NCBI GenBank assembly: GCA_045110315.1
Contig: JBGCFY010000102.1
Location: forward strand, 1-42,461
DNA: 42,461 nt
Reading direction: 5' to 3'
Origin: CALFBG01 sp045110315
GTDB lineage: Bacteria > Bacteroidota > Bacteroidia > Chitinophagales > Saprospiraceae
Position numbers and translations under genes: made by a program. The notes beneath the pieces are model-generated. The model ran no database searches. It was not told the origin of the DNA and saw only the letters and a list, made by a program, of their open reading frames with translations. How positions within the stretch are numbered: the first letter of the stretch is position 1; every line of letters begins with the position of its first letter. Shown piece after piece: positions 34,616 to 42,461 of this stretch.

Positions 34616-34629
34616 GAAGTTGTTTTAAA
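34616..34629 (-). repeat. Copy of the dispersed TTTAAAACAACTTC element
   Basis: Reads TTTAAAACAACTTC on the minus strand, 46 bases upstream of the GNAT ATG, at nearly the same spacing as the gltD-linked copy. A shortened copy (GTTAACAACTTC) lies just downstream of it. Confidence 0.5.
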
Positions 34630-34708
34630 CAATTTCTTTGATAGCATGACTTTCTTGCTGTAACCAAGAATAAAACGTTTTAGTTTCTTTTGGTCATTAA
34701 CTTTTTAC

Positions 34709-34741
34709 GAACTTGTTTTAAAATGAGGTTATAACAAGTTC
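34709..34741 (-). terminator. Stem-loop downstream of the alpha/beta hydrolase gene
   Basis: GAACTTGTT (34709-34717) pairs with AACAAGTTC (34733-34741), 9 bp with a 15-base loop, about 20 bp past the hydrolase stop on the minus strand. The minus-strand sequence after the stem continues GTAAAAAG rather than a T run, so it is a weak terminator or another structured 3' end. Confidence 0.45.
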
Positions 34742-34760
34742 ACATTTAAAACCCTCTAAG

Positions 34761-35876
34761 TTATTTATCTGATGCTTCAATAATTCCCTGATCTTTCAAC
34801 CAAGCTTTCATCGTTGCATAATAACCATTACAAGCATCCCAGTTTGAGGCAGATAAATCTTCTTGATAGGCACAGGTAATGCATTTTTGTAAGCTATGAT
34901 TGCATTGCGGAAAGACCTTCGTCGTTAAGATGGAATTAGCATCCAAGCCTATGGTTTGCTCGTATAGCTTTTTTGTTTTTTGCCAATCAACTTGAGAATC
35001 ATTTGCTCCAAATAAGGCAAGCACGGGACATTTTATTTCTAATAGTATTTTGTCAAAATCCTTGAGGTAAACCCACAAACCACTTTCTTCGTCAAAATGA
35101 CCTTTGCTCGTGTAGGTTTTTTGATTTAAGGTATAGGCTTCCCGAGCAGCATCGGTAATTTTTGTTTCGTTTTTATATCCAAAGAGTTTCCTAGACGTAC
35201 TGTCTTGACTTAAAGGTTTAATCGCTTTTAGATAGGTTTCAAAATTAGCTTGCGTACAAAAAAGTTGGTGTCCTTCCTTCCAGGCTTGAGCTAAAACTTC
35301 AACTTCTGTTTCCTGCTTTCCCGCAATCTTTAAATTTTCTGCTAACAAGTAACCAAAGTTTTCCTGATCATCGGTCCCACTCACCGAGATCCAAAAATCA
35401 ATTGGAAATTGGGCATTAATCAGTGGACAAATCCAACCCGCACGACTGATTCCCCAAAGTCCTATTTTATTTGAGGCGGGCAAATTTAAAGTTTGGATCG
35501 CTCGGATGGCAGCAATAGCTTCCTCCGCAGAATTTTCGACTGGCTGTTGCGCATTAAAGACTCCGTCACTATTCCCACAGCCCATTTTATCCCAAAAGCA
35601 AACCGTTAATCCGGTGGCAACTAGCTGGTCTCGGAGCCGAGAGAACCATTGACCTTCTACAAAATTAGTCTTACCATATCCTGGAATGAGGATTATGATA
35701 GCCGTAGATTTTTTATCCTTTGGTTTTTCAATTAAGCCACGTAGCGTTTTTTCTTCAAACTGAAACTCGAAGGGCGTTGCTATCTTCTGATCCGTTTGCC
35801 CAAAGGAAGTTTGCCCAACTAAAAAGCAAAAACTAAATAGAGCAAAGATATATCGTATTGATTTCATTAAGAACAT
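34761..35876 (-). CDS. Exported alpha/beta hydrolase
   Basis: An alpha/beta-hydrolase of up to 371 residues with a signal peptide (YIFALFSFCFLVGQTSFGQ), so probably periplasmic. The oxyanion region is IILIPGYGKTNFVEGQW, the nucleophile serine sits in WGISRAGW, the acid is in LALFGANDSQVDW and the histidine in CNHSLQ near the end. It resembles the dienelactone hydrolase/acyl-peptidase-like esterases. The start is ATG at 35876 (MFLMKS) or three codons later at 35867 (MKSIRY), the latter more typical. Substrate unknown. Confidence 0.85.
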   Translation of the reverse strand: MFLMKSIRYIFALFSFCFLVGQTSFGQTDQKIATPFEFQFEEKTLRGLIEKPKDKKSTAIIILIPGYGKTNFVEGQWFSRLRDQLVATGLTVCFWDKMGCGNSDGVFNAQQPVENSAEEAIAAIRAIQTLNLPASNKIGLWGISRAGWICPLINAQFPIDFWISVSGTDDQENFGYLLAENLKIAGKQETEVEVLAQAWKEGHQLFCTQANFETYLKAIKPLSQDSTSRKLFGYKNETKITDAAREAYTLNQKTYTSKGHFDEESGLWVYLKDFDKILLEIKCPVLALFGANDSQVDWQKTKKLYEQTIGLDANSILTTKVFPQCNHSLQKCITCAYQEDLSASNWDACNGYYATMKAWLKDQGIIEASDK

Positions 35877-35936
35877 TTTAATTTATTATGACTAACCATT
35901 TGCGCTTCTAAACGCTGCTGACCGTATCGTGAATAC

Positions 35937-36908
35937 TTAACGCGCATGATGGTTAAGCTTTACCAACTCAAAGGGTTTAACTTTTCCTGCTTGAATCCTG
36001 TAGGTACTTAGCGATAAATTAGAAGTGTTCTTTTCATTGGGTAAAAGCGCAAAATGAGCAAGGTTTAAGGTATCGCTATTCTGCGTGAATAGGATTCTAT
36101 TTTTAAAAAATATTTCTATCGTATTTTGATCTTTATGATAAACCCAGCTTCCTTTTTCTACCCGCGTTACCGCTTCTTTATGGTAAACCTGCAATAAAAG
36201 TTCAGTGGAATCTTTTAGTTCAAACGCAATAGAATCTTTTCCATTTAACGCGGCACTATATTTTCCATTAAATGCATTAAACTTCCCATTCAGGGTATTA
36301 CTATGCGCCAACCAATCTTCAGGATATCCTCCCTCGCCTTCTGTCTGAACAATTTCTAACCATTGAGTATGTTCTTGATCACAACGTTTTCTTTTATAGC
36401 TAATTGTGCTATAATTCCCGTCAATATTAAACATCGTTTCTGATCCATTGTTGCCAAAATAGGTGATATTACAGGATTTCGAAGGATCTTTAAAGTTCAA
36501 ATTAAACCTGATAAATTTAAGGGATCTAAAAGCATACGTAGGTATAGAACAGCGGTAATTGAAATCTGCTACTTTTAGTTCAAGCTTCATCTCTTTTCCA
36601 GATTCTGTATCTGGTAGATCGCTATTTGCAATTAGTCCCGTGCAGTAATTATAATCTATTACTCGATCATCAAAAAATAATTCACCTTGCTCCATGAATG
36701 CAAGTGGCGCTTTCAACTCGATACTGTAAAAATAGATTGGGGAACTGTTCCAAACATATTCATCTTCCGAGCAGTTTGCGTCAAATACCAGTTCTTTCTC
36801 CAAAGGAAAGATTGCCTCGTACGGAATCATATAAATGGGAGAAGAACTAAGTTGATTTTTACATGAAAGTAAACTTATCAGCAGCAGAAATGAGATTGTT
36901 TTGATCAT
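35937..36908 (-). CDS. Lipoprotein of unknown function
   Basis: A 323-residue protein with lipobox LLLISLLSCKNQ, lipidated cysteine C16. The body is beta-rich with few recognisable motifs (YRCSIPTYAFRSLKFIRFNLNFKDPSKSC, NTLNGKFNAFNGKYSAALNGKDS). The middle has a short imperfect repeat of NGKxxAxNGK. No family assigned. It stands 60 bp upstream of the hydrolase gene on the same strand, which leaves cotranscription possible. Confidence 0.65.
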   Translation of the reverse strand: MIKTISFLLLISLLSCKNQLSSSPIYMIPYEAIFPLEKELVFDANCSEDEYVWNSSPIYFYSIELKAPLAFMEQGELFFDDRVIDYNYCTGLIANSDLPDTESGKEMKLELKVADFNYRCSIPTYAFRSLKFIRFNLNFKDPSKSCNITYFGNNGSETMFNIDGNYSTISYKRKRCDQEHTQWLEIVQTEGEGGYPEDWLAHSNTLNGKFNAFNGKYSAALNGKDSIAFELKDSTELLLQVYHKEAVTRVEKGSWVYHKDQNTIEIFFKNRILFTQNSDTLNLAHFALLPNEKNTSNLSLSTYRIQAGKVKPFELVKLNHHAR

Positions 36909-37029
36909 ATTACGTTACCCTAATTAAGCGATTGTCTAGAGCTTAAACTGAATTACAAAGGATTATAGTTTTTATCGAAAAAAATTAACTATAAATTTTA
37001 TTGCAAAAAAATTAAGCCTTTTCATCTGA

Positions 37030-38007
37030 CTATTTCAGCATTGAGCTTTTCAATTCTGCGATACCTTCCTCAATACTAATTGCATTTTTATAGCCCAACT
37101 CCTGTCTTGCTTTTTCATCAGATACAGAAAATTCATGTCCCATTAATCTAATCATTAGCGGTGCAACGGGTGGTCGAGATTTTATCCTAAATAATTTCCA
37201 AATAATCTCTATTGACTGTGCCGCAAATTTAGCAATCCACAAAGGTAATACTTTATCGCCAGGATTTAATCCTTGTGCTTCTAAGACTCCTTTGAAAAAA
37301 GATTTCATAGATCTTCTTTCTCCATCCGTAACGAAGTAAGCTGCTCCGCCTAGATTAGATTCAAATGCACAAAGAATTGCATTTCCTAAATTTTTGACGT
37401 GAATAGTTGATAAAATTTGTTCTCCGCCACCAATCCATCTCCAGTTTCCTGTCTTTACATTTTTCAGTAAATCGTTGTAGTGATGATTATTGGGTCCCCA
37501 AATCGCTGGTGGCCGTAGCGAAATCGTTAAAAAGTTTTTGGCGTTGGCCGCAAGTACGGCTCTTTCTGCGATAGCTTTAGTTTTGGGATATAAGGCCGAA
37601 GGTAACTCATTGCCAGCTTTTGCTTCGGTCAGGTTAATCACGGGAGCATCGGGAACCACCGGAGCTGCACTGATATAAATAAACTTCTGAATACCTGCAG
37701 CTTTTGCCAGCCTTAATAAGTTGTGCGTAGCATTTACATTTAATTCCAAATAAGGTTTGGGGTCATAAGTGAAGTCCATGTGTGCGGCTGCGTGTAAAAC
37801 ATAGTCGCATTGCTGGAGCGCATTTTTTGTTGTGCTGGATAAAATGGTTAAATCATCTAGCACTGCCGTTGCGCCGAGTTGTTCTACGAATTGGGCAGAC
37901 GGATTACTTCTCGCAATTGCGTAGACTTTATACTGGTTTGCAATTAGAATTGGAATGATGTGTTTTCCTACAAAACCAGAGCCGCCGGTTACAAATACTT
38001 TCTTCAT
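37030..38007 (-). CDS. NAD-dependent epimerase/dehydratase (extended SDR)
   Basis: A 325-residue extended short-chain dehydrogenase. The NAD-binding GGSGFVGKHIIP is at the N-terminus, the substrate-side YPKTKAIAERAVL gives the Y-x3-K pair, and SLRPPAIWGPNNHHYNDLLKNVKTG plus ILSTIHVKNLGNAI are standard for the 3-beta-hydroxysteroid dehydrogenase/NAD(P)-epimerase group. The C-terminal segment SDEKARQELGYKNAISIEEGIAEL is typical. It is encoded 96 bp downstream of an AraC regulator on the same strand, which may control it. Substrate unknown. Confidence 0.9.
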   Translation of the reverse strand: MKKVFVTGGSGFVGKHIIPILIANQYKVYAIARSNPSAQFVEQLGATAVLDDLTILSSTTKNALQQCDYVLHAAAHMDFTYDPKPYLELNVNATHNLLRLAKAAGIQKFIYISAAPVVPDAPVINLTEAKAGNELPSALYPKTKAIAERAVLAANAKNFLTISLRPPAIWGPNNHHYNDLLKNVKTGNWRWIGGGEQILSTIHVKNLGNAILCAFESNLGGAAYFVTDGERRSMKSFFKGVLEAQGLNPGDKVLPLWIAKFAAQSIEIIWKLFRIKSRPPVAPLMIRLMGHEFSVSDEKARQELGYKNAISIEEGIAELKSSMLK

Positions 38008-38103
38008 TGAAATACACTTTTAAGGTAAATAAAGGCAAGATAGGCGTTGTGGCAAATAATCGCTCAACCCTAAAAGTCGAAAGGCTTACCCGAAAGGTCT
38101 TTT

Positions 38104-39036
38104 CTACAGCTTGGAAGGCGCACTACCGAAGTGATTTTTGAAGGCTCTGGTAAATTTTGAAGGATCTGCGTAGCCTAATTCGTAGGCAAGTTCTGTAGAT
38201 GTTTTTTGCTGTTGTTGAAGTGCGGCTTTTGCATATTCCATTTTTATTTTTTGGTGATATTGCTTGGGAGCGCGTCCAAATACTTGTTTGAATATTTTTT
38301 TAAATTTGGTTTTTCCCATGCCTGCGCGCTTCGCTAATGCTGTTATTGTTGGCAAGTCTTTTGGCGTAGGATTTCTTAATACAGAGGCGACTAAGAAAAG
38401 TTGTTTGATATCTTTTGGATGAATATTTTCATAACTTTTGGGGGATTCTCGGGAACGAAGTTTATCAAAAAAGATGGAAAGAAAATGGAGTAAGTCGGCG
38501 TGAGACTTTAGCTTATTGGTAGACCTTACTATTTTCCGGAGCAGTTCTTCTGATTGAAAATCCAGGTCTTCGTAGATGATCGTATCTTTTATCTCAAAAA
38601 TAGCATTTTCGTTCTCGGGGAAATAAGTTCGTAGCAAATCCTTATGAAATCGAATTAAAACAATTTCAAATTTAGTATTAATCGGGCTATTGCTAGTCAC
38701 ATTAATATTGGGTGGATAATACAAAATTCCAGAGGGTAAATATTTCTGTAAGTCTAAAACTTGTCCATTAACTGTCTTTTCGACGGCTCGTTCGGAGAGA
38801 TTTATATTTAGTAAAAGATAATCACTATCCACAGGATTTGTGGAACTCAGTGGCAAGGCTATTTTTAGCTTAAAGCTAAAATGGTGAAATGCTAATTCGT
38901 TTGGAAATTGCACGACGCTAATCTTACCTTCTCCAATATTAGAAGCTAAGATTAGCGTATGCCCTTCTTTTTTGCCGTTCAATTGGCTAGTGAATTGACT
39001 TAAGATATCATCTGCTATATTTATTTCTAAGTTCAT
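38104..39036 (-). CDS. AraC-family transcriptional regulator
   Basis: A 310-residue regulator. The N-terminal two-thirds is a sensor region without recognised motif. The C-terminus has two helix-turn-helix motifs: LAKRAGMGKTKFKKIFKQVFGRAPKQYHQKIKMEYA and STELAYELGYADPSKFTRAFKNHFGSAPSKL, the AraC signature. Its ATG directly abuts the stop codon of the upstream 195-residue gene. The neighbour on the other side, an epimerase gene, is the most likely target. Confidence 0.93.
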   Translation of the reverse strand: MNLEINIADDILSQFTSQLNGKKEGHTLILASNIGEGKISVVQFPNELAFHHFSFKLKIALPLSSTNPVDSDYLLLNINLSERAVEKTVNGQVLDLQKYLPSGILYYPPNINVTSNSPINTKFEIVLIRFHKDLLRTYFPENENAIFEIKDTIIYEDLDFQSEELLRKIVRSTNKLKSHADLLHFLSIFFDKLRSRESPKSYENIHPKDIKQLFLVASVLRNPTPKDLPTITALAKRAGMGKTKFKKIFKQVFGRAPKQYHQKIKMEYAKAALQQQQKTSTELAYELGYADPSKFTRAFKNHFGSAPSKL

Positions 39037-39624
39037 CTATTTCTTGACGTACTTTTTAAAAGTATCAATATAGTGATCGTCAAAAGTAACTTTGGTAATT
39101 TTCTTAAATTTTATTTTTGTAGCTTCCTTTTCGAATCTTCCTCGTGCATCAAAATAAAGGATAGCAACTGATTTTTTGTTGACGGCAGTAATTTTTCCAA
39201 TCACAAAATGATTTTTCTCACTCCCCTCACATTCAACAATGACGAAACTACCAGCTTTTTTAAGTGACTTGAAAATCGTTTGCCAAGAAGTTACCTCAAC
39301 TTTCGTTTTAGGTCCGATTAGTTTTTTTGTACCTTCCGCTTTCATGATTTTATCATAAAAACGATCATTTTTATTATTGCGAATTTCTCTTATTGTGGAA
39401 GTTTTAAAAATAACACAACCCAATAAACGAAAGTCTTCCGTTTCTTGCAGGACGACAAATTTATCGGTAACCTTTACTAAAAATCCGCTACTGATAACGT
39501 AATCTTGTTTTGAAATGGCTCTAGTAATTTGAGCAAATTTGTGCTTTTTATAAGTTTTTAAAATTTTGTTTTTCACTGTGATTATTATTTTATATTGAGG
39601 TGATTTGAATAAGTATGGATACAA
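39037..39624 (-). CDS. Hypothetical protein with two beta-barrel-like halves
   Basis: A 195-residue protein with no family assigned. Two similar-looking beta-rich stretches are present (VISSGFLVKVTDKFVVLQETEDFRLLGCVIFKTSTIREIR and SFVIVECEGSEKNHFVIGKITAVNKKSVAILYFDARGRF), suggestive of SH3/Sm-like small barrels, ending with KKITKVTFDDHYIDTFKKYVKK. The start shown is ATG at 39624; a GTG at 39576 would drop 16 residues. Its stop is directly followed by the AraC ATG, so the two are probably cotranslated. Confidence 0.65.
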   Translation of the reverse strand: MYPYLFKSPQYKIIITVKNKILKTYKKHKFAQITRAISKQDYVISSGFLVKVTDKFVVLQETEDFRLLGCVIFKTSTIREIRNNKNDRFYDKIMKAEGTKKLIGPKTKVEVTSWQTIFKSLKKAGSFVIVECEGSEKNHFVIGKITAVNKKSVAILYFDARGRFEKEATKIKFKKITKVTFDDHYIDTFKKYVKK

Positions 39625-39703
39625 GTCAAAATCTAGTTGTTAATGTACAACATCTTCTGAACAGTCGCCTTATTCTTCGTCATTTTTTCCATAAACTTCT
39701 TAC

Positions 39704-40519
39704 TTACTCTTCATCCATTTGCGCCAGTCGCTCATCAACGAAGCTATAAAAGCTTTCTTCGCCGGAGATTTCCCAAGTTTCGTGGTCCCAATCTACGGTA
39801 GTAGTATTCCCCGTTTCTTTCCTTAAAAAGCATTGTGCATTACCTGCCCCATCTGGGAAAAACTCTAGGAGGTTATCATAACGATAGTCTTCTGGTCTAG
39901 TATTCAATTCTCGACAAATCGGATTCATCATTTCACCTTTTATCACTAATTGTTCCTGATTAAGAATGCAACCCGCATCGTTGATTTCACCAAATCCATT
40001 GTGAATCATATAAAATTCTTTCAAATCAGCCGGTAAGGTCCAGCCAAATTTGAGTAAACTGGCATTCGCTTTAGCTTCGGCGATTGGCATTCCACCAGTA
40101 TAGATACGGTAATAGTCTCTTTGATCGTATAGTTTCCCTTCCATAAGATAATGAAGCTGCCATACTTCGCTATTTTTTTGCTCTGCAAAGATAAATTTAC
40201 ATCTTTCTTGCATAGCTGCGAGTAGCATTGGTAACCGCTGCTGAACTAAGGAAAAGTTACTTTCAAGGAATGCTTGGATCGGCTGATCATTGAATTTTGC
40301 CCAAGGACAAGTGATTGGAAAATCTCCAAGGGCAAAGTAATTTGCGCTATTCCTATTTTCAAAAATGAGCTGAATGCCTGCAAACCCAAATTCATCAATG
40401 AGTCGCTTTTCGAGATTAGTCGTTCGATTAAACTCTTCATCAAATCCTTTTTCGGAATCTAGCACTAGGGCTTTTCTGAAAATTGACTTTTCTGGTTCTT
40501 GTAAGGTTTTATATTTCAT
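39704..40519 (-). CDS. SMI1/KNR4 (SUKH)-family protein
   Basis: A 271-residue soluble protein whose C-terminal half carries the SUKH-type signature: LLKFGWTLPADLKEFYMIHNGFGEIN, then ILNQEQLVI and DNLLEFFPDGAGNAQCFLRKETGNT followed by VDWDHETWEISGEESFYSFVDERL. Proteins of this superfamily often act as immunity proteins against polymorphic toxins. No toxin gene is adjacent. The first 120 residues are an unclassified N-terminal region. The first ATG at 40519 was taken as start. Confidence 0.85.
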   Translation of the reverse strand: MKYKTLQEPEKSIFRKALVLDSEKGFDEEFNRTTNLEKRLIDEFGFAGIQLIFENRNSANYFALGDFPITCPWAKFNDQPIQAFLESNFSLVQQRLPMLLAAMQERCKFIFAEQKNSEVWQLHYLMEGKLYDQRDYYRIYTGGMPIAEAKANASLLKFGWTLPADLKEFYMIHNGFGEINDAGCILNQEQLVIKGEMMNPICRELNTRPEDYRYDNLLEFFPDGAGNAQCFLRKETGNTTTVDWDHETWEISGEESFYSFVDERLAQMDEE

Positions 40520-40850
40520 TTTGTTTTTTTATAATTGTTGCGATATTCAATTGATTGTCCTAAGCTATTAGAATGGCTGAAATTGATTCGTTGCTAATGT
40601 AGGGATTATTAAAATAAAATTATTTTGCCTTGCTACTTAAACCATTCGGATAGAATTGATCTTATCACCATTTATTCACAAATTTCGTTCAACCATTTTT
40701 GGTCGATCTTCCCTCCTTCACTGATATGAAAAACGGCTCCAATTTATAACATCCAAAAATAAAAAAAGGCAATACAAAAAATAAGCTTGATCACCGATCA
40801 TTTTTGTATTGCCTTAAATTAGTTATTTTTCATCTAAGTAAGTACCCAGA
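40520..40850. other. 331-bp intergenic gap with terminator
   Basis: Between the SUKH gene start and the stop of the T9SS gene at the right edge. No intact gene. It holds the terminator at 40766-40815. A short open stretch on the minus strand (40672-40743) reads AVFHISEGGKIDQKWLNEI before a stop, but is too short to be called a remnant. Confidence 0.45.
40760..40815 (-). terminator. Terminator of the right-edge T9SS gene
   Basis: AAGGCAATACAAAAA (40766-40780) pairs with TTTTTGTATTGCCTT (40801-40815), 15 bp perfect. An inner hairpin TGATC/GATCA (40788-40800) stacks on it. On the minus strand a T tract from 40767 down to 40760 follows, giving a strong intrinsic terminator 36 bp after the stop at 40851. 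Confidence 0.85.
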
Positions 40851-42461
40851 CTAATTATTACGAATAAGCGTAACCCTACCCGTATAAAAATTAGTTGCCG
40901 TTTTTACGTGATAGAAATAAATACCGTCTTGTAATTCGCCGAGTCTCATTCTTGCACTTGAACTGTTGAACACTCTGCTTAAAATTAAGCGTCCATTCGT
41001 ATCATAAATTTCAACAAATTCAATTTGTTCATCCTTACTTACTTTTTCAATAGTTATAAAATCAGTCGTAGGATTAGGATAAACTTTTAGTTCACTCGTT
41101 TGAAGATTAAGATCAGTCGATGTCGGTTGAATTAATCTATTTTGACTGACCGGTGGTGCTTTCGTATTTACTGGAATTGTACAGGAAGTAAAACAACCAT
41201 TTTTCACACAGGTAGGAATCTGTACGCCACAAAAAGATTGCGTCCATTCAAAATAACTCACGTTGTCTTCATTATCAATAAAGAAAACTTTTGTATCATG
41301 TTCACTAATATCAATACTTTGAAGGGCCGTGATTTGATCTTCCTCAACGTCTAATGCTTTGGCTACAACATCACCATTCCAATTATAACTATTAATTTCA
41401 TTGGTTCCACTATCAATATAAAAAGCTGATCCATACTCATTGTTTCTTGCAACGATGTGATGATCTTTTGCGAGTCTTGCATAAGTATCCTGTTTTGACC
41501 ATCCTTCTCCCGAGGTATATTCCCAATAAAATAATTGATCCGATCCATTTTTATAATAAACTCTTGGTTTATTATTCGCTATACAAAATTCAATAGCTCC
41601 ATAGACGTCATAATCCCCAGAAGGACCAACGGGATATCGTACTCCTACTCCTTGAGAATTGCTGTATGCATATTGATACAATCGTTTATCGATGGACTTA
41701 TAAAATAATTTACCGGTAGACTTTCTAATATCGTAACCTCCAGCAGCAATATTATTAATTACTGTTTGATTGACGACCCAAGTATTGAATCCAGTACTTC
41801 TAGCGTGAGACAAGTTAGTTCCATTTCTGAAATAAATTCTATTATGATATTCATCAAATTTTAAGTCTCCTGATAGGTTTGAAGTTCCTGATATTTGTAA
41901 ACCATTTACACCATTATAGAACCAAAGATAATTGTCGCTCCCTTCGTAAAATACTCTTCCGGTATTTTGATCAATCGCAATATCACTTTCATAGGCTAAA
42001 TTATCTACGCCGGTGTTGACAAAATTCCAACTTCCGCCACTTTGATGAACATAGCAGAGAAAATTTTTAAATATCGGAACTTCTATTTCTATTGGCCAAG
42101 GAGATCCTGGACGCTGAATCTTGACCGTTTTGTAAGCTACTATTTTTCGTAAGATAAAATATGCTTTGAGATCCTGTGGTGTATTGCCATTATAAACAGA
42201 AATGCTATGCGGGGAAATTGATTCTCCTGAAGCTAATGTATTATTATTTAAAATTACACTTTTATCCCAATCTCCAGTATAAGTAGGCATTGGATCTCCC
42301 TGATAATTAGCGGTTTTAGGTTTGGGAGCTGGAGGTACAGGATTATAATTTTTAGGCTTATAGACTCTGACGTAATCAATCAAAAATTTACCCGGCTTAA
42401 TGATAAAGTTGTCGTAGTCATAATCAAATTCGTCACATTTTCCTTCATTATCCCAGCTAAC
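40851..42461 (-). CDS. Secreted protein with GH16-like end, propeller-like region and T9SS domain (5' part beyond window)
   Basis: The frame is open to the last base of the window, 536 codons plus stop, and its start lies outside. The first visible part has FIIKPGKFLIDYVRVYKPK, which resembles the last strand of glycoside hydrolase family 16. A long segment with repeated short beta units follows (SDNYLWFYNG, GNRVYYKNGSDQLFYWEY-type, KVFFIDNEDNVSYFEW), as in tectonin-like propellers that bind sugars. The end is a type A T9SS sorting domain (VYPNPTTDFITIEK, DGIYFYHVKT). A polysaccharide-degrading enzyme is inferred, since the catalytic domain is not seen. Confidence 0.75.
   Translation of the reverse strand, partial: VSWDNEGKCDEFDYDYDNFIIKPGKFLIDYVRVYKPKNYNPVPPAPKPKTANYQGDPMPTYTGDWDKSVILNNNTLASGESISPHSISVYNGNTPQDLKAYFILRKIVAYKTVKIQRPGSPWPIEIEVPIFKNFLCYVHQSGGSWNFVNTGVDNLAYESDIAIDQNTGRVFYEGSDNYLWFYNGVNGLQISGTSNLSGDLKFDEYHNRIYFRNGTNLSHARSTGFNTWVVNQTVINNIAAGGYDIRKSTGKLFYKSIDKRLYQYAYSNSQGVGVRYPVGPSGDYDVYGAIEFCIANNKPRVYYKNGSDQLFYWEYTSGEGWSKQDTYARLAKDHHIVARNNEYGSAFYIDSGTNEINSYNWNGDVVAKALDVEEDQITALQSIDISEHDTKVFFIDNEDNVSYFEWTQSFCGVQIPTCVKNGCFTSCTIPVNTKAPPVSQNRLIQPTSTDLNLQTSELKVYPNPTTDFITIEKVSKDEQIEFVEIYDTNGRLILSRVFNSSSARMRLGELQDGIYFYHVKTATNFYTGRVTLIRNN

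Noticed and set aside
40672..40743. Short minus-strand stretch reading AVFHISEGGKIDQKWLNEI with a stop
   Set aside because: At 23 codons without a start it is well within chance for this AT-rich sequence and no family could be named with confidence.

Overview
The window looks like a chromosomal segment of a Bacteroidota bacterium, most likely a Saprospiria/Lewinella-type lineage. The reasons are two proteins with type IX secretion (T9SS) C-terminal sorting domains carrying the YPNP motif, Bacteroidota-favoured families (DUF3667, DUF6428, DUF1963), few Shine-Dalgarno sequences, and at least one good match to the TTG-N19/20-TAnnTTTG promoter. The order-level placement is inference. No rRNA, tRNA, CRISPR array, transposase or integrase gene was recognised.

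Layout. (1) 1-9620: a broken-up molybdenum cofactor locus: moeA (cut by the window edge), moaA, moaD, moaE and moaC, interrupted by a 1709-residue secreted protein (FG-GAP, ASPIC/UnbV and thrombospondin type-3-like Ca-binding repeats, T9SS tail). (2) 9778-12324: the two subunits of a 3-oxoacid CoA-transferase, a Crp/Fnr-like regulator that overlaps them by one base, and an SRPBCC protein. (3) 12325-12877: a convergent gap with tandem motifs, a promoter-like sequence and a strong plus-strand terminator, possibly an undescribed small RNA. (4) 12878-15986: a stand-alone BioD-like/DRTGG protein, then a divergent HxlR regulator / SDR oxidoreductase / exported carboxymuconolactone-decarboxylase-like set. 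(5) 16047-25717: a large helical protein of unknown function, then a nitrogen-assimilation block glnK-amtB-gltB-gltD containing a 20-bp perfect inverted repeat. (6) 25794-40519: an almost entirely minus-strand accessory stretch of lipoproteins, small membrane proteins, YwqG/DUF1963 and SMI1/KNR4 proteins of the kind found as immunity proteins, an orphan DUF6428 protein, a fusion of a cyclic-nucleotide-binding domain to a Schlafen-type AlbA_2 domain, a GNAT, an alpha/beta hydrolase, an NAD-dependent epimerase and an AraC regulator. (7) 40851-end: the C-terminal part of a secreted protein, probably a GH16-like glycosidase with a propeller-like region and T9SS tail.

How they work together. MoaA and MoaC make cPMP from GTP, MoaD/MoaE add the dithiolene sulfurs, and MoeA inserts molybdate. 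PII, AmtB and GltBD couple ammonium uptake to glutamate synthesis. The CoA-transferase pair probably activates acetoacetate or similar acids. The most unusual gene is the cyclic-nucleotide/AlbA_2 fusion at 32978-33865, followed nine bases later by a small DUF1963-like gene. A dispersed sequence TTTAAAACAACTTC occurs in four intergenic gaps, twice about 50 bases upstream of a start codon in the same orientation. All family names come from reading motifs, not from searches.
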